A stretch of DNA of 54,678 nucleotides. Origin: Promethearchaeota archaeon (GTDB taxonomy: Archaea > Asgardarchaeota > Lokiarchaeia > Sigynarchaeales > SOKP01). The translations under genes were made by a program, and so were the position numbers. The stretch covers positions 1-54,678 of the forward strand of contig SDNV01000004.1 in assembly GCA_004524515.1 (NCBI GenBank), written 5' to 3'. The notes beneath the pieces are model-generated. The model saw only the letters and a program-made list of their open reading frames with translations. It made no database searches and was not told where the DNA came from. This document shows positions 17,269 to 26,554 of the stretch, piece by piece (position 1 is the first letter of the stretch; each line of letters starts with the position of its first letter).

Positions 17269-17793
17269 TTAGATATTCATTTTATCATTAATTTCACCTA
17301 ATATTGTGGTGCCTTGTTCATTAATTTCCACTAAAATGTCCCTTAGCATTTCGTTTATTTCGATCCCTTTTAACTCACAGGCTATATATAACAATGAGAG
17401 CACTTCTTTTGATAAAGTTCTAAAGGTTTTAACATCATTTACAGGTATTCGTATCCCCAAGGATTTTTGATCTTGTAATGTTTCTTTTTCTTGCTGCCTA
17501 ATTGTAATTAAGATATCATTCTTGCGACCCTTCCACTGTTCTGTAATACCCCGTATAGATAAACTATATCTCTTCGTGGGACTTCCAATCCCATCAATAT
17601 CTTGAGCAAAATTTAAGGGTTCTGAATTTCTGAGTGTCTTAAGACCAAAAGATCTCGTCATTTTATTCATTTTATCAAATTTTCTATTCATTTTCGAAAT
17701 ATCATTAGTTAATTGTTCAATTCTTAATGAAAGTTTTTCAAATTTATCCAAAAATATTTCCTTTATTTCTTTATCATTTTGATCATTAATCAT
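17269..17793 (-). CDS. Coiled-coil protein of unknown function
   Basis: I do not recognise this 174-residue soluble protein. Residues 8-50 have heptad-like spacing (FLDKFEKLSLRIEQLTNDI) and should form a coiled coil. The middle (about 55-110) looks like beta strands (KRYSLSIRGITEQW, KNDILITIRQ), and the end is helical (VKTFRTLSKEVLSLLYIACE). There are no membrane segments and no metal motif. It is a single gene with about 150 bases of non-coding DNA downstream before the crotonase gene on the same strand. Confidence 0.6.
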   Translation of the reverse strand: MINDQNDKEIKEIFLDKFEKLSLRIEQLTNDISKMNRKFDKMNKMTRSFGLKTLRNSEPLNFAQDIDGIGSPTKRYSLSIRGITEQWKGRKNDILITIRQQEKETLQDQKSLGIRIPVNDVKTFRTLSKEVLSLLYIACELKGIEINEMLRDILVEINEQGTTILGEINDKMNI

Positions 17794-18157
17794 TCAAATC
17801 TCCATTAATATCTAAGCAATATTTTTTTTACTTAATAGTTAATAAATATAATTATTAAAACGTTAATCTATAATGGTTTTTTGATTTGAAATGAACTGCT
17901 ACAATAAAAAAATAAAAATAAGAAATTTCAGCAAGTCAATGCAAAGATGAGAATCGATTTTTGTTAAATCGAATGAAATTTTTGCTTTTTTATTTTGTTA
18001 TAAAATTTAATATCATATTAACCAACAATTAGCAAAAATGGAAAAACTAGACGAATATCCGGATAACTGAATTTAATTGCTCTGCATTTGGGCAGAAGTG
18101 TAATAGAAAGTAACTATTTAGAATACTGAATAATAAAAAAAAGTTAATAATTTATAA
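17794..18157. other. Non-coding region with a stem-loop
   Basis: No gene is visible in this 364-base gap. At 17941-17985 (+) a hairpin can be drawn: GCAAA pairs with TTTGC, an internal loop follows, then TCGATTT (17954-17960) pairs with AAATCGA (17966-17972) around a five-base loop, and a T-rich run comes right after. It could be a terminator-like element or a small RNA. A second small hairpin, TCTGC/GCAGA, lies near 18078-18095. The promoter of the gene ending at 17269 must lie at the left edge. Confidence 0.3.
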
Positions 18158-19183
18158 TTAGAATTTATTCTGTTCTGCTAAATCATTTCTTTTACTATAG
18201 GTAATAATCCCATATAAACCCGTTATAATTAATAATGGGATGAAAAGCAAAAAACCCCATATTGCACCAAATCTACTAGCATCTATCGCGGTAATTTCAC
18301 TAGCTCCAAATTCATATGCTGCTTTAGAAAAGATTAAAAATATCAAAACTGCATCAGATTTAATAAATTTTACTCTTTTACTAATAAGATCTGATCTTTC
18401 TCCCATAAGTTTTCCAATAGTATAGAGAATTAGGAATAGATCGAATAGATATAGCGCAATCGTAACAGGTAAACTATACTGGCTCTCGGATGAACTCAAT
18501 GTAAAATAAGCCGTAAGCATTAAATATAAGGTATAAATGGAAACCCAGATAAAAAAAATTCCCAGCCAAGCATTTAATTTTTTCTTTAATACAAATAATC
18601 CCCCAAGAATTGCAAAGAAAATCACTATGCCAGTTAAAATGAAAGCAAATACACCAAATGCAAATTGGATTTCAGTATCTCTATTTTGTAAGGCAATCCC
18701 TAACCTCGAAATTGATAACATCAAGATAATAGCAATCAAGGTTCCCCCTAAAAAAATTAACCACCTTAACCACATCCATCCCTTATTGTAAATATTTTCA
18801 TCCCATGAGACACCTAATTGATAACATGAATACATCAAAAACGTGGCAGTTATCGCAACATAAGAAACGATACCTAATATGAAGAACCCTTGAAAAAATA
18901 TATGCCCAAGAAAAAATCTCATTATAAGTAAAAAAGTAATTGCTACAGCGATGATAAAGTACAAGATTATTTGCTTAAGCGACAGAAGTTTTAAATCTAT
19001 TCGAAAGATCAATGCGGCGATGAATAATACAATACAAATGCCTAAAAGAAAAATAAAAATATAAGTGCCAAATCCCAGTAAGCCGAATTGAGAAAACGTA
19101 AACCCGATTATTAGTAATATTACTAGAATTAAAAAAAGCCTATTCTCCTTTTCTATTATTTTTTTTAAATCAGTAAATACCAT
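18158..19183 (-). CDS. Polytopic membrane protein, tandem paralogue 1
   Basis: A 341-residue protein with about ten hydrophobic segments and no recognised function. It is related to the next two genes: all begin with a short basic stretch before the first helix (LKKIIEKENRLFLILVI), share a mid-protein motif with a charged loop and a tryptophan helix (KKKLNAWLGIFFIWVSIYTL), and share a late block (LYTIGKLMGERSDLISKRVK, then DAVLIFLIFSKAAYEFGASE). The repeated motif suggests a common ligand or partner site. It is third in transcription order, with 142 bases separating it from the upstream copy. Confidence 0.75.
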   Translation of the reverse strand: MVFTDLKKIIEKENRLFLILVILLIIGFTFSQFGLLGFGTYIFIFLLGICIVLFIAALIFRIDLKLLSLKQIILYFIIAVAITFLLIMRFFLGHIFFQGFFILGIVSYVAITATFLMYSCYQLGVSWDENIYNKGWMWLRWLIFLGGTLIAIILMLSISRLGIALQNRDTEIQFAFGVFAFILTGIVIFFAILGGLFVLKKKLNAWLGIFFIWVSIYTLYLMLTAYFTLSSSESQYSLPVTIALYLFDLFLILYTIGKLMGERSDLISKRVKFIKSDAVLIFLIFSKAAYEFGASEITAIDASRFGAIWGFLLFIPLLIITGLYGIITYSKRNDLAEQNKF

Positions 19184-19325
19184 AAAATGATATTAAAGCT
19201 TCACTTATTTAAAATTTTTTAAATCTCTAACTACAAGTGATTTAGATATTAGGATTTATACACTATGAGAATAAGAACATAAAAGTCAATAATAAAAATA
19301 GAATAAAAAAAGTTTTATTAAAAGA

Positions 19326-20480
19326 TTAATTTAGTTGAGCGCCACATTTATCACAGTAATTATTAGTCTCATTATTCACAGCACCACATTCTCTGCAAAT
19401 TTTTTGAGTCGCTTCAATTACTCCTTCCCTTTTAGCCTCTTTTTCTAAATTTAGAATAGATCTTTCTTTAGAAATTTTACTATAATTACGAATTCCATAA
19501 TAGGTCATAATAATTAAGAGTGGAATGAATAATACATATACAACAATGTATCTAAATAATTCTATTTCTGCGGTTTGTATACCATAAGCTCCGAATTCGA
19601 AGGAGGCGACAGAAAATATTAACCAGATTAATATAGTATCTGAACTAAATATTCTTAATTTAGCTTTTAATACTTCTGCTTTTTCAGCGATCAATCCCCC
19701 GATTGTATTGAGCAAAAGAAAGAGGCTAAAGAGATAAAGTAAAATCTGTACAGGAATTGATGTTGTACTTGTTCCGCCTGTTGCAACTCGGCTATATATA
19801 ATGGAGATCATTAGATAAATTGAGTAAATTGCAACCCATACAAAAAAAATCCCCATCCATGCATACAGCCTCCCATGCCTTGAATGAAGTGCTCCAATTA
19901 TACCAAAAAAAGTAATTATTATTACGATTATTATCGCAACCACAGCCGTATTGAATCCTACATTCTCTCTTGTTCCCCCAGTTATAACTTCTGAAATAAT
20001 TGTTGCTCCAATCAATAAAATAATAGAAAGAATAGTACCTCCTAAGAAAAAACACCATCTTTCAAAATTTTTCAACGATGAAGGCAATTTATAGAGATAA
20101 TTATCAATTTTTACTCCTAATACATAAAAATAGTACATTGTAAAAACAGTTGTAATTAATATATATGAAATGATTGCTAAAAAAAATAATACAACTACTA
20201 AAGCAAAGAAAAAGTTAATGAATAGTAAAATTAGGAGTATAAAAATAATGAACGATATTATAATCCTCTTTCTTGACATGTCTCTAAGTGTCTTAAAGGA
20301 AAAAATAGAAATTAAGAATAATATGAAAGTAATGACAATAAGCGGGAAAAAAACAATGTAACCAGCAATATAAAGTACTTCAAATTGAAAGAGCGTAAAT
20401 CCAACTAAGAGCCAAATAATTAGTATTAGGTATATGCGATATTCTTTTTGCTTAAGCAATAATAAATTCCTGAACCCCAT
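19326..20480 (-). CDS. Polytopic membrane protein with C-terminal zinc ribbon, tandem paralogue 2
   Basis: A 384-residue paralogue of its two neighbours, with about ten membrane segments and the shared blocks RLYAWMGIFFVWVAIYSIYL, LLNTIGGLIAEKAEVLKAKL and DTILIWLIFSVASFEFGAYG. It alone carries a cytoplasmic tail ending in a small zinc ribbon of the form CRECG-x9-CDKCG (residues about 364-381). Such ribbons are common at the ends of archaeal membrane proteins and can mediate protein or nucleic-acid contacts. It is the middle gene of the tandem, about 135 bases from each neighbour. Function unknown. Confidence 0.78.
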   Translation of the reverse strand: MGFRNLLLLKQKEYRIYLILIIWLLVGFTLFQFEVLYIAGYIVFFPLIVITFILFLISIFSFKTLRDMSRKRIIISFIIFILLILLFINFFFALVVVLFFLAIISYILITTVFTMYYFYVLGVKIDNYLYKLPSSLKNFERWCFFLGGTILSIILLIGATIISEVITGGTRENVGFNTAVVAIIIVIIITFFGIIGALHSRHGRLYAWMGIFFVWVAIYSIYLMISIIYSRVATGGTSTTSIPVQILLYLFSLFLLLNTIGGLIAEKAEVLKAKLRIFSSDTILIWLIFSVASFEFGAYGIQTAEIELFRYIVVYVLFIPLLIIMTYYGIRNYSKISKERSILNLEKEAKREGVIEATQKICRECGAVNNETNNYCDKCGAQLN

Positions 20481-20615
20481 AGGAAATTCAACATTATTTT
20501 ATTATTTTAAGTAAATTATAAGTAAAACTGAGTGTATTTAAAATTTTATAATTTTTTACAGAAATTATATTGAAAAAAAAATGATTAGAAATCAAAAATA
20601 ACTATTATTTTATTA

Positions 20616-21590
20616 TTATTTTTTTCTCTTTTTGCGATATTTTTTATATTTACATATTCCAATAAATCCCACAATTCCTAAAAGAGCAATAAATATTAAC
20701 AAAACCCATTGATTTTTAGTGGAGGTTAAGAATGGGTCAAGTATAATAGCTAATTCATATGCCGCCTTGGCAAAAATTAGCCAAATAAGAATTGTGTCAG
20801 CATTTACGAATTTAACTTTTCTTCCAAGTATTTCTGCACGCTCTCCTACTAAAATCCCTATTGTATATAATAAAATTGATACATCTAATGCTGCTATGAC
20901 TATTCGAATTATTATTGGGTATGCTCCCGGCTCAGCATAAATCATTCGTGCAAATAAAAAGGATACAGTCAAATAGAAAAAATAGATGCCCGCATATATA
21001 GTGAATGTACCCAACCAGGCATTAAATTTTTTTGTTAAAAGTAATATAATGCTTATTAACGCCAAAATTGCGATAGTTATATAAAATACCCAGACTATTA
21101 AAAATAAGCGCCCTCCAGTTAAAATTAAGGTGAAATGAACAATTAAAATCCCCAATAAGATACCGCCTAAAAATTCAATTATGCGAATGATATGATTTAA
21201 AGGGCTTGGCCAATTATAAAGAGATTTATCCACTTTTTTACCTACAGAATAACACCCATAGAGAGAAAAAACAGCAGTAATTAAAATATAACTCACTATT
21301 GCGATAGAATGTAAGAATAAGATAATTTGTCGAAAAAAGAAAAAATTTATTGCTAACACAATCGATACAATCAAAATAATAATTGAGGTTGTAAGGTCAA
21401 GTTCTCTTAAATCCTTGAAAATCGAAATTATAAATAGCGTGACACAAAAGCCTATTAAAGGATTCAATATAAATATCGCTATTGGTGGAATAAATGCACT
21501 GATAAATATTCCAATTAACAACCACATTACGATTAATAAAAAAAGGCGATATCTTTTTTTCCTTAGTTTTGATATTCCACTGATGCTCAA
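20616..21590 (-). CDS. Polytopic membrane protein, tandem paralogue 3
   Basis: A 324-residue membrane protein related to the two genes that follow it on the same strand. Shared blocks are KKFNAWLGTFTIYAGIYFFY, LYTIGILVGERAEILGRKVK and DTILIWLIFAKAAYELAIIL. It begins with the same basic lead (KLRKKRYRLFLLIVMWLLI) and ends with a very basic tail (CKYKKYRKKRKK), placing the C-terminus in the cytoplasm. This is the first gene of the tandem in transcription order and probably the most complete promoter lies upstream, near 21600-21640. No catalytic motif is visible. Confidence 0.75.
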   Translation of the reverse strand: MSISGISKLRKKRYRLFLLIVMWLLIGIFISAFIPPIAIFILNPLIGFCVTLFIISIFKDLRELDLTTSIIILIVSIVLAINFFFFRQIILFLHSIAIVSYILITAVFSLYGCYSVGKKVDKSLYNWPSPLNHIIRIIEFLGGILLGILIVHFTLILTGGRLFLIVWVFYITIAILALISIILLLTKKFNAWLGTFTIYAGIYFFYLTVSFLFARMIYAEPGAYPIIIRIVIAALDVSILLYTIGILVGERAEILGRKVKFVNADTILIWLIFAKAAYELAIILDPFLTSTKNQWVLLIFIALLGIVGFIGICKYKKYRKKRKK

Positions 21591-21678
21591 GGTTCATACT
21601 CAACTTTGTTATTTAATTATTAAATAATTAAAACTTGATATTATAAATAGTTTTGAAATTAATTTTTATAGAAGTGTC

Positions 21679-22482
21679 TTATATAAAATCAAAAATTTTC
21701 TTTTGTTGGTTAAACTGTTTAATAGGTAAACCAAATCTTTTTTTAAGTTCGTTTGCAGATTCAGGAGCAAAACCAGCAAAATGATTATTAACAATAATAA
21801 AAATTTCATGGATATTGGGGGATTTTTGGAGGATATCAATATTTTGATTTAGATTATTTAAAGCCTCCTCCTGTGTTCTTTGGATTCTATTGAAAACTGT
21901 TAATTCTCGATCTCCTATTAACCGAATATAATAAGATTTTTGATTTGACATATAAAATGGAATTAGATCAGGCATGTAAGTGGTCCCCAGAATACCTCTA
22001 TAGCCATCAATCAGATTAAATAAAATTCCGGGATTGAACCATGAATTATCACGTAATTCTATAATATATTTATAATCTATTGGAACTTTTTTTATGAGAA
22101 TATTTAATTGTTTTAAATGTTTTTCTGAATACTTGAACCAAGGAGGAAATTGAAATAGTAATCTTGAGATCTTTTCTCTTAAAGGTTCCATACGTGAAAA
22201 AAATTGATTGATATATATTTCTAAATCGGGATCATTAAGGTTATGAGTCATTTTTTGCCATGCTTTAACAATGAATTTGAAATCTTTTGGTACGCGTTTA
22301 ACCCAACCAGATACAATTTCGAATGAAGGTAGGTTATAAAATGTTGAATTTATTTCTACTATATCAAAATATTTAACATAATGTTCTAAGTGATGAGAAC
22401 TTTCAAGTGTTTTAGGATAAAAAGGTCCTACCCAATCCTTATAATCCCAACCAGCACATCCAATAAAAAATTTTATCTGCAT
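21679..22482 (-). CDS. DUF72 family TIM-barrel protein
   Basis: A 267-residue member of the DUF72 (YecE) family. The diagnostic opening GCAGWDYKDWVGPFYP, the EINSTFYNLPS motif, FKFIVKAWQKMTHN and the late NNHFAGFAPESANELKKRFG are all present. DUF72 proteins have a TIM-barrel fold with a probable metal site, but their reaction is not known. The gene stands alone, divergent from the membrane protein gene at 22571, with about 90 bases between them holding both promoters. Confidence 0.92.
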   Translation of the reverse strand: MQIKFFIGCAGWDYKDWVGPFYPKTLESSHHLEHYVKYFDIVEINSTFYNLPSFEIVSGWVKRVPKDFKFIVKAWQKMTHNLNDPDLEIYINQFFSRMEPLREKISRLLFQFPPWFKYSEKHLKQLNILIKKVPIDYKYIIELRDNSWFNPGILFNLIDGYRGILGTTYMPDLIPFYMSNQKSYYIRLIGDRELTVFNRIQRTQEEALNNLNQNIDILQKSPNIHEIFIIVNNHFAGFAPESANELKKRFGLPIKQFNQQKKIFDFI

Positions 22483-22570
22483 AAAAAAATATATTTTTAA
22501 AGCATTATATATAGCATATATATTGCTAATTGAAATTAAATGTTTTATCTTATAAACAAAAAGTGTCGCA

Positions 22571-24127
22571 TTGATGAACTCAAGAGAAGATATTTTTGAT
22601 GTAGCGAATTTTAGAAAATGGAAAGAGTCATCAATGGAGCGCCATGATCTTTATAATTTTGAATCAAAAATTGATTATATCTTAGATAGAATCCCCACTG
22701 AAAAAGAATCTTCTTATCTTCTCGAAGTTTTTTTTTTTATTCCAGAGAGTCTCCAAATTAATAAAGAAAGCTATTCTAAGGAACAATTTTTTTTAGATTT
22801 AAACAATCGAATACGCTTCAAAACCCCTCAGATGACCATTCAAGGGCTTCTTGATGAGCAAAATAAGTTATCCCCTATTTATGTAATCTTAAAAAAATTA
22901 AAAGAGATAGAATATGGAGAGATCTCCCATGAAACCAATATAAGAATTGAAAGAGAAATAAGGTTATTAGCGTGTATAGTAAAAGTATCATTGAGGGATC
23001 AATTTTCTTTTATTTTGACTTTTTATGAAAAACTAAAGAAGCAAGGTAATATTGCTGCTGTTATTAGCAATTATTTGGACGATATTGAGAAATTAGAAAC
23101 AAAAATGAATATGTTAAGAGATATGTTTTACATTTCACAAATTCCATATAAATTACGAGAAGCACTTCAGTATGCTGATGAATATATTAGTCTTCAAATA
23201 AAAACATGGATAGCTCAAGCCATTAAAGAATTGGAAAAGCAAATTGATAATAATATTCGCAGTAAAATGATTCAGATAATTGAACGAGAGCAAGATTTTA
23301 GAAAAAGTATTAACAGTACTCTAATCTTAGAGGAAAATTCGGAAAATGAAGTATTTACATATTATGAAAGTATTTTGAAAAAATATGTACAAGGAGTATT
23401 ATATTTAGAAAAAAAGAAAAAAGATCCGAAATCCCGCTCTTTAGAAATTTTATATTCGATTGCGGCAGGATTTGCAATGTTTTTATCTCTATTTCTAACG
23501 GTTTTATTACTTACCGCTTATGATGTCAATTCGATCCCATTTATAATATTAGCTGTAGTAATTTATATTTTTAAAGACCGCATAAAGGATATTTTTCGAG
23601 CATATTCTCAAAAGGCTGTTGGCTTGGTCTTTCCAGACCAAAGGGTCGACATTTTAGATAAATTTTATCAAGTTACTATAGGAGAAAGCAGAGAAAAAGT
23701 GAATTTTATCGAATGGGAGAATGTACCTGAAGAAATACTCCGAGTGAGAAGTTCAAGTAATAAAAGCCCTTTAGAGGAAGAAGGAAAACCGGAAGTAGTA
23801 CTTTCATATTTGCAGAAAATAACCTTATTAAATGAAAAAATTGATGAAATTCATAAAAGAAAGAAAGATCTTTCAAATATTATTAGATTTAATATAAAAG
23901 ATTTTTTAAAATATGCTGATGATCCCATTCAACATGAGCGTCTATGGAATAATAAAACAACAGAAGTTGAAGATGTATTAATTTCAAAAGTATACCATCT
24001 TAATATAGTCCTAAAACTTTCCTCATATAAGGGAAAGGATTTGAAGCGACTCTTTTTTAAGAAATTTAGAGTTATTCTTGATCAAAAAGGTATAAAGAGA
24101 ATAGAAGAAGCTGATATTACGTTATAA
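22571..24127 (+). CDS. Large membrane-anchored protein of unknown function
   Basis: I do not recognise this 518-residue protein. Residues 1-295 are charged and mostly helical, with a conserved-looking start (YNFESKIDYILDRIPTEKES). Two adjacent hydrophobic segments lie at about 300-335 (LEILYSIAAGFAMFLSLFLT and FIILAVVIYIF), so both large domains face the same side, most likely the cytoplasm. Residues 340-518 (KDRIKDIFRAYSQKAVGLVF onward) form a second charged domain with predicted strands (HLNIVLKLSSYKGKDLKRLF). The DNA methyltransferase gene begins 57 bases after its stop, so the two may be cotranscribed. Confidence 0.68.
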   Translation: MMNSREDIFDVANFRKWKESSMERHDLYNFESKIDYILDRIPTEKESSYLLEVFFFIPESLQINKESYSKEQFFLDLNNRIRFKTPQMTIQGLLDEQNKLSPIYVILKKLKEIEYGEISHETNIRIEREIRLLACIVKVSLRDQFSFILTFYEKLKKQGNIAAVISNYLDDIEKLETKMNMLRDMFYISQIPYKLREALQYADEYISLQIKTWIAQAIKELEKQIDNNIRSKMIQIIEREQDFRKSINSTLILEENSENEVFTYYESILKKYVQGVLYLEKKKKDPKSRSLEILYSIAAGFAMFLSLFLTVLLLTAYDVNSIPFIILAVVIYIFKDRIKDIFRAYSQKAVGLVFPDQRVDILDKFYQVTIGESREKVNFIEWENVPEEILRVRSSSNKSPLEEEGKPEVVLSYLQKITLLNEKIDEIHKRKKDLSNIIRFNIKDFLKYADDPIQHERLWNNKTTEVEDVLISKVYHLNIVLKLSSYKGKDLKRLFFKKFRVILDQKGIKRIEEADITL

Positions 24128-24184
24128 TTTTACTTATTTCTAACAAAAATCTTTAATAAATCTTTGATATATGTATATTTAAGC

Positions 24185-25291
24185 ATGGTTAGGATAGAAT
24201 GGGAAAACAAAAAAGACCTCTCGGGGAGAATTCTTGAGAATACACAATATTATCAAGATAAATTTAAAAAAATACGAATAACATCCTTCAATTCTTCAAA
24301 GAATTTAATAAAGGAAAACAATACAACGCATTGGACCAATAAATTAATATGGGGGGACAATCTCGAAGTTCTTTATTATCTTTTAAATGATTTCAAGGAA
24401 AAAATCGACTTAATATATATAGATCCCCCCTTTTTCTCTGGTACTAATTATCACATAGAGATTAAAAGTGAAGCACGAGAATTTAATGCTATTGCTTATA
24501 ATGATTATTGGAAGAATGATTTGGATTCCTATTTACAAATGCTTTACGAAAGAATGGTATTATTCAAAAAATTACTCTCAAAAAAAGGTTTAATATTTGT
24601 CCATTTAGACTGGCATGCCAGTCATTATATAAGAATAATTTTAGAAGAGATTTTTGGACAAAATAAATTTGTAAATAATATTGTATGGTATTATTATAAT
24701 AAATATTCTGCGGGAAAACAAAATCTCCCCCGAGCTCATGATGATATCCTTGTATATTCTAAGTCATCTAGCTATACTTTTAATGAATTAAGGATTCCAA
24801 GGGAGAGACCAAAAAAGCAATTAAAGAGAGAAATGGTAAATGGGGTATTAAAGAATGTAAAAGATGAGAATGGGCACGTGGTTTATAGATTAGTTACAGA
24901 CAAGAAAATGGATGATGTATGGAGAATCCCTTGTATGCAACCCGCTTCAAAGGAATGGACTGGTTTTCCTACTCAAAAGCATCACAAACTATTAGAAAGA
25001 ATTATTAAATTAGGCAGTAATGAAGGAGATTTAGTGGCTGATTTTTTTTGTGGCTCTGGAACCACACTTTTAGTTGCAGAGAAATTGAAAAGGAAATGGA
25101 TTGGATGTGATATCTCAGAATATTCAATATATATTACTCGAAAAAGATTATTAGAGTTTTTGACTAAGGAGAGCAAAAATTTTAGAGAGCACCCTTCGTT
25201 TGAAACATTTACCTACTTAACTGATGAGCATCTCAAAATCATAAATTCAGGATTCTTTGAAAAAGATATTGAAATTAGAAGGAAAAAATAA
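24185..25291 (+). CDS. Beta-class DNA methyltransferase (type III Mod-like), orphan
   Basis: A DNA methyltransferase with the motifs in beta-class order: the catalytic motif IV IDPPFFSG (D80) comes first and the SAM-binding motif I DFFCGSGTTL (about 287-296) near the end. The target-recognition part lies between. This arrangement and the motifs WGDNLEVLYYLL and VHLDWHASHY resemble type III Mod subunits and other N6-adenine methyltransferases. I start it at ATG 24185 (368 residues) rather than at the upstream TTG 24164, whose seven extra residues look spurious. No restriction gene (Res or similar) lies nearby, so it is an orphan enzyme, unless the 518-residue neighbour is a partner. Confidence 0.88.
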   Translation: MVRIEWENKKDLSGRILENTQYYQDKFKKIRITSFNSSKNLIKENNTTHWTNKLIWGDNLEVLYYLLNDFKEKIDLIYIDPPFFSGTNYHIEIKSEAREFNAIAYNDYWKNDLDSYLQMLYERMVLFKKLLSKKGLIFVHLDWHASHYIRIILEEIFGQNKFVNNIVWYYYNKYSAGKQNLPRAHDDILVYSKSSSYTFNELRIPRERPKKQLKREMVNGVLKNVKDENGHVVYRLVTDKKMDDVWRIPCMQPASKEWTGFPTQKHHKLLERIIKLGSNEGDLVADFFCGSGTTLLVAEKLKRKWIGCDISEYSIYITRKRLLEFLTKESKNFREHPSFETFTYLTDEHLKIINSGFFEKDIEIRRKK

Positions 25292-25319
25292 AAAATAAAG
25301 CGACGAGTGAGAGTTTATA

Positions 25320-26516
25320 ATGCATGAAAAAATTAATGAGTACGATTCTACCTTAGAAGCGGTTAATTCTCTTAAAAATAAAATTAAATCTTTAAAAGCT
25401 GTAATATCAGAAAAAAGTTGCTTTTTAGGTTTCGATGGATTCATTGATTCGTTATATTCTGTAATTCAATCCAGAGAAAGTGTGAAGAAATTCAAATCAA
25501 TTGAAAATATGCAAGATTTTGGTAAAATTATCATGGATGTTGCTGGAAGTTCATTAGGTTTGAACTTATATCTAAAAAGGAAGACTTCAGGAGGATTCAC
25601 ATCAAATGTCTGTAAAGCATTAAATATGTTAGAAGTGAAACAAGTTTTCTTAGCTTCAGCATGGGGATATCCCAATATTCTTGATATATTTACTCCTTTA
25701 GCGTCGAAAAACTCTGTTAACGTAAATTCTTTTGCAAATCCAGGAAGAACTATTGGACTAGAATTTAATGATGGAAAAATAATGTTAAGTGATATCGATG
25801 AAATTTTAAATATTAATTGGAGTCTAATACATGAAAAGATTGGACTTGATTATTTAATACAGAAATTCAATTTGTGCGATTTAATTGGAATGGGTTATTG
25901 GGCAACTATATTACAATTTGAAGATATTTTATATCATACTCTTATGGATGTTATCCCCTCTGTGAAAAATTCAAGAGAAAAACTACTTTTCCTCGATTTA
26001 GCAGATGTTAAAAGAAGAACTAAAAAAGATCTTATCTCTTTTTTGAAATCTATGCCAAAAATAGAAGAAAAAATACCCCTACTTTTAAGTCTGAATGATC
26101 AAGAGGCCAAGGATGTTTTATTGGCTCTAAATGAAAATAAGTTATTAAAAACGAATAAAAAAGATTTGAATAATTTAACCGATGCAGGTATCTATATTAA
26201 TGAAATTCTTAATATTTCATATCTAGTTATTCATTCTCCCCACTTTGCCACAATAACTAATAAGGAGAGGCATTTCTGGATTACAGAAGGATTTACATCA
26301 AAACCAAGATATACTACCAGTGCCGGAGATCATTTTAATGCGGGATTAGTATTAGGGTTAGCTTGTAATTTAAGCCCTGCCGAAGCACTAGTAATGGGAA
26401 ATGCGTTAACCGCTATTTTTGTCAGAACTGGAAAATCTCCTAATTTCGAGGAGTTATCTCAATTTATTCAGAAATATATGGAATATATTAAGACTGATAA
26501 TCCTGATTTTCCTTAA
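25320..26516 (+). CDS. PfkB-family carbohydrate kinase
   Basis: A 398-residue ribokinase/PfkB-fold kinase. The N-terminal substrate region has GFDGFIDSL, followed by a glycine-rich TSGGFTSNVCKAL. The C-terminal catalytic motif reads TSAGDHFNAGLVLG with the base D337, where most relatives have GAGD. It transfers a phosphate from ATP to a sugar or nucleoside; which one cannot be told. It starts 28 bases after the methyltransferase and is convergent with the glycosidase gene. A second in-frame ATG lies at 25323. The proximity to a glycosidase, an isomerase-family protein and a sugar carrier suggests a role in saccharide use. Confidence 0.85.
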   Translation: MHEKINEYDSTLEAVNSLKNKIKSLKAVISEKSCFLGFDGFIDSLYSVIQSRESVKKFKSIENMQDFGKIIMDVAGSSLGLNLYLKRKTSGGFTSNVCKALNMLEVKQVFLASAWGYPNILDIFTPLASKNSVNVNSFANPGRTIGLEFNDGKIMLSDIDEILNINWSLIHEKIGLDYLIQKFNLCDLIGMGYWATILQFEDILYHTLMDVIPSVKNSREKLLFLDLADVKRRTKKDLISFLKSMPKIEEKIPLLLSLNDQEAKDVLLALNENKLLKTNKKDLNNLTDAGIYINEILNISYLVIHSPHFATITNKERHFWITEGFTSKPRYTTSAGDHFNAGLVLGLACNLSPAEALVMGNALTAIFVRTGKSPNFEELSQFIQKYMEYIKTDNPDFP

Positions 26517-26554
26517 TAATATACAGAGAGTTATTTCAATTTAATTTAATGATA

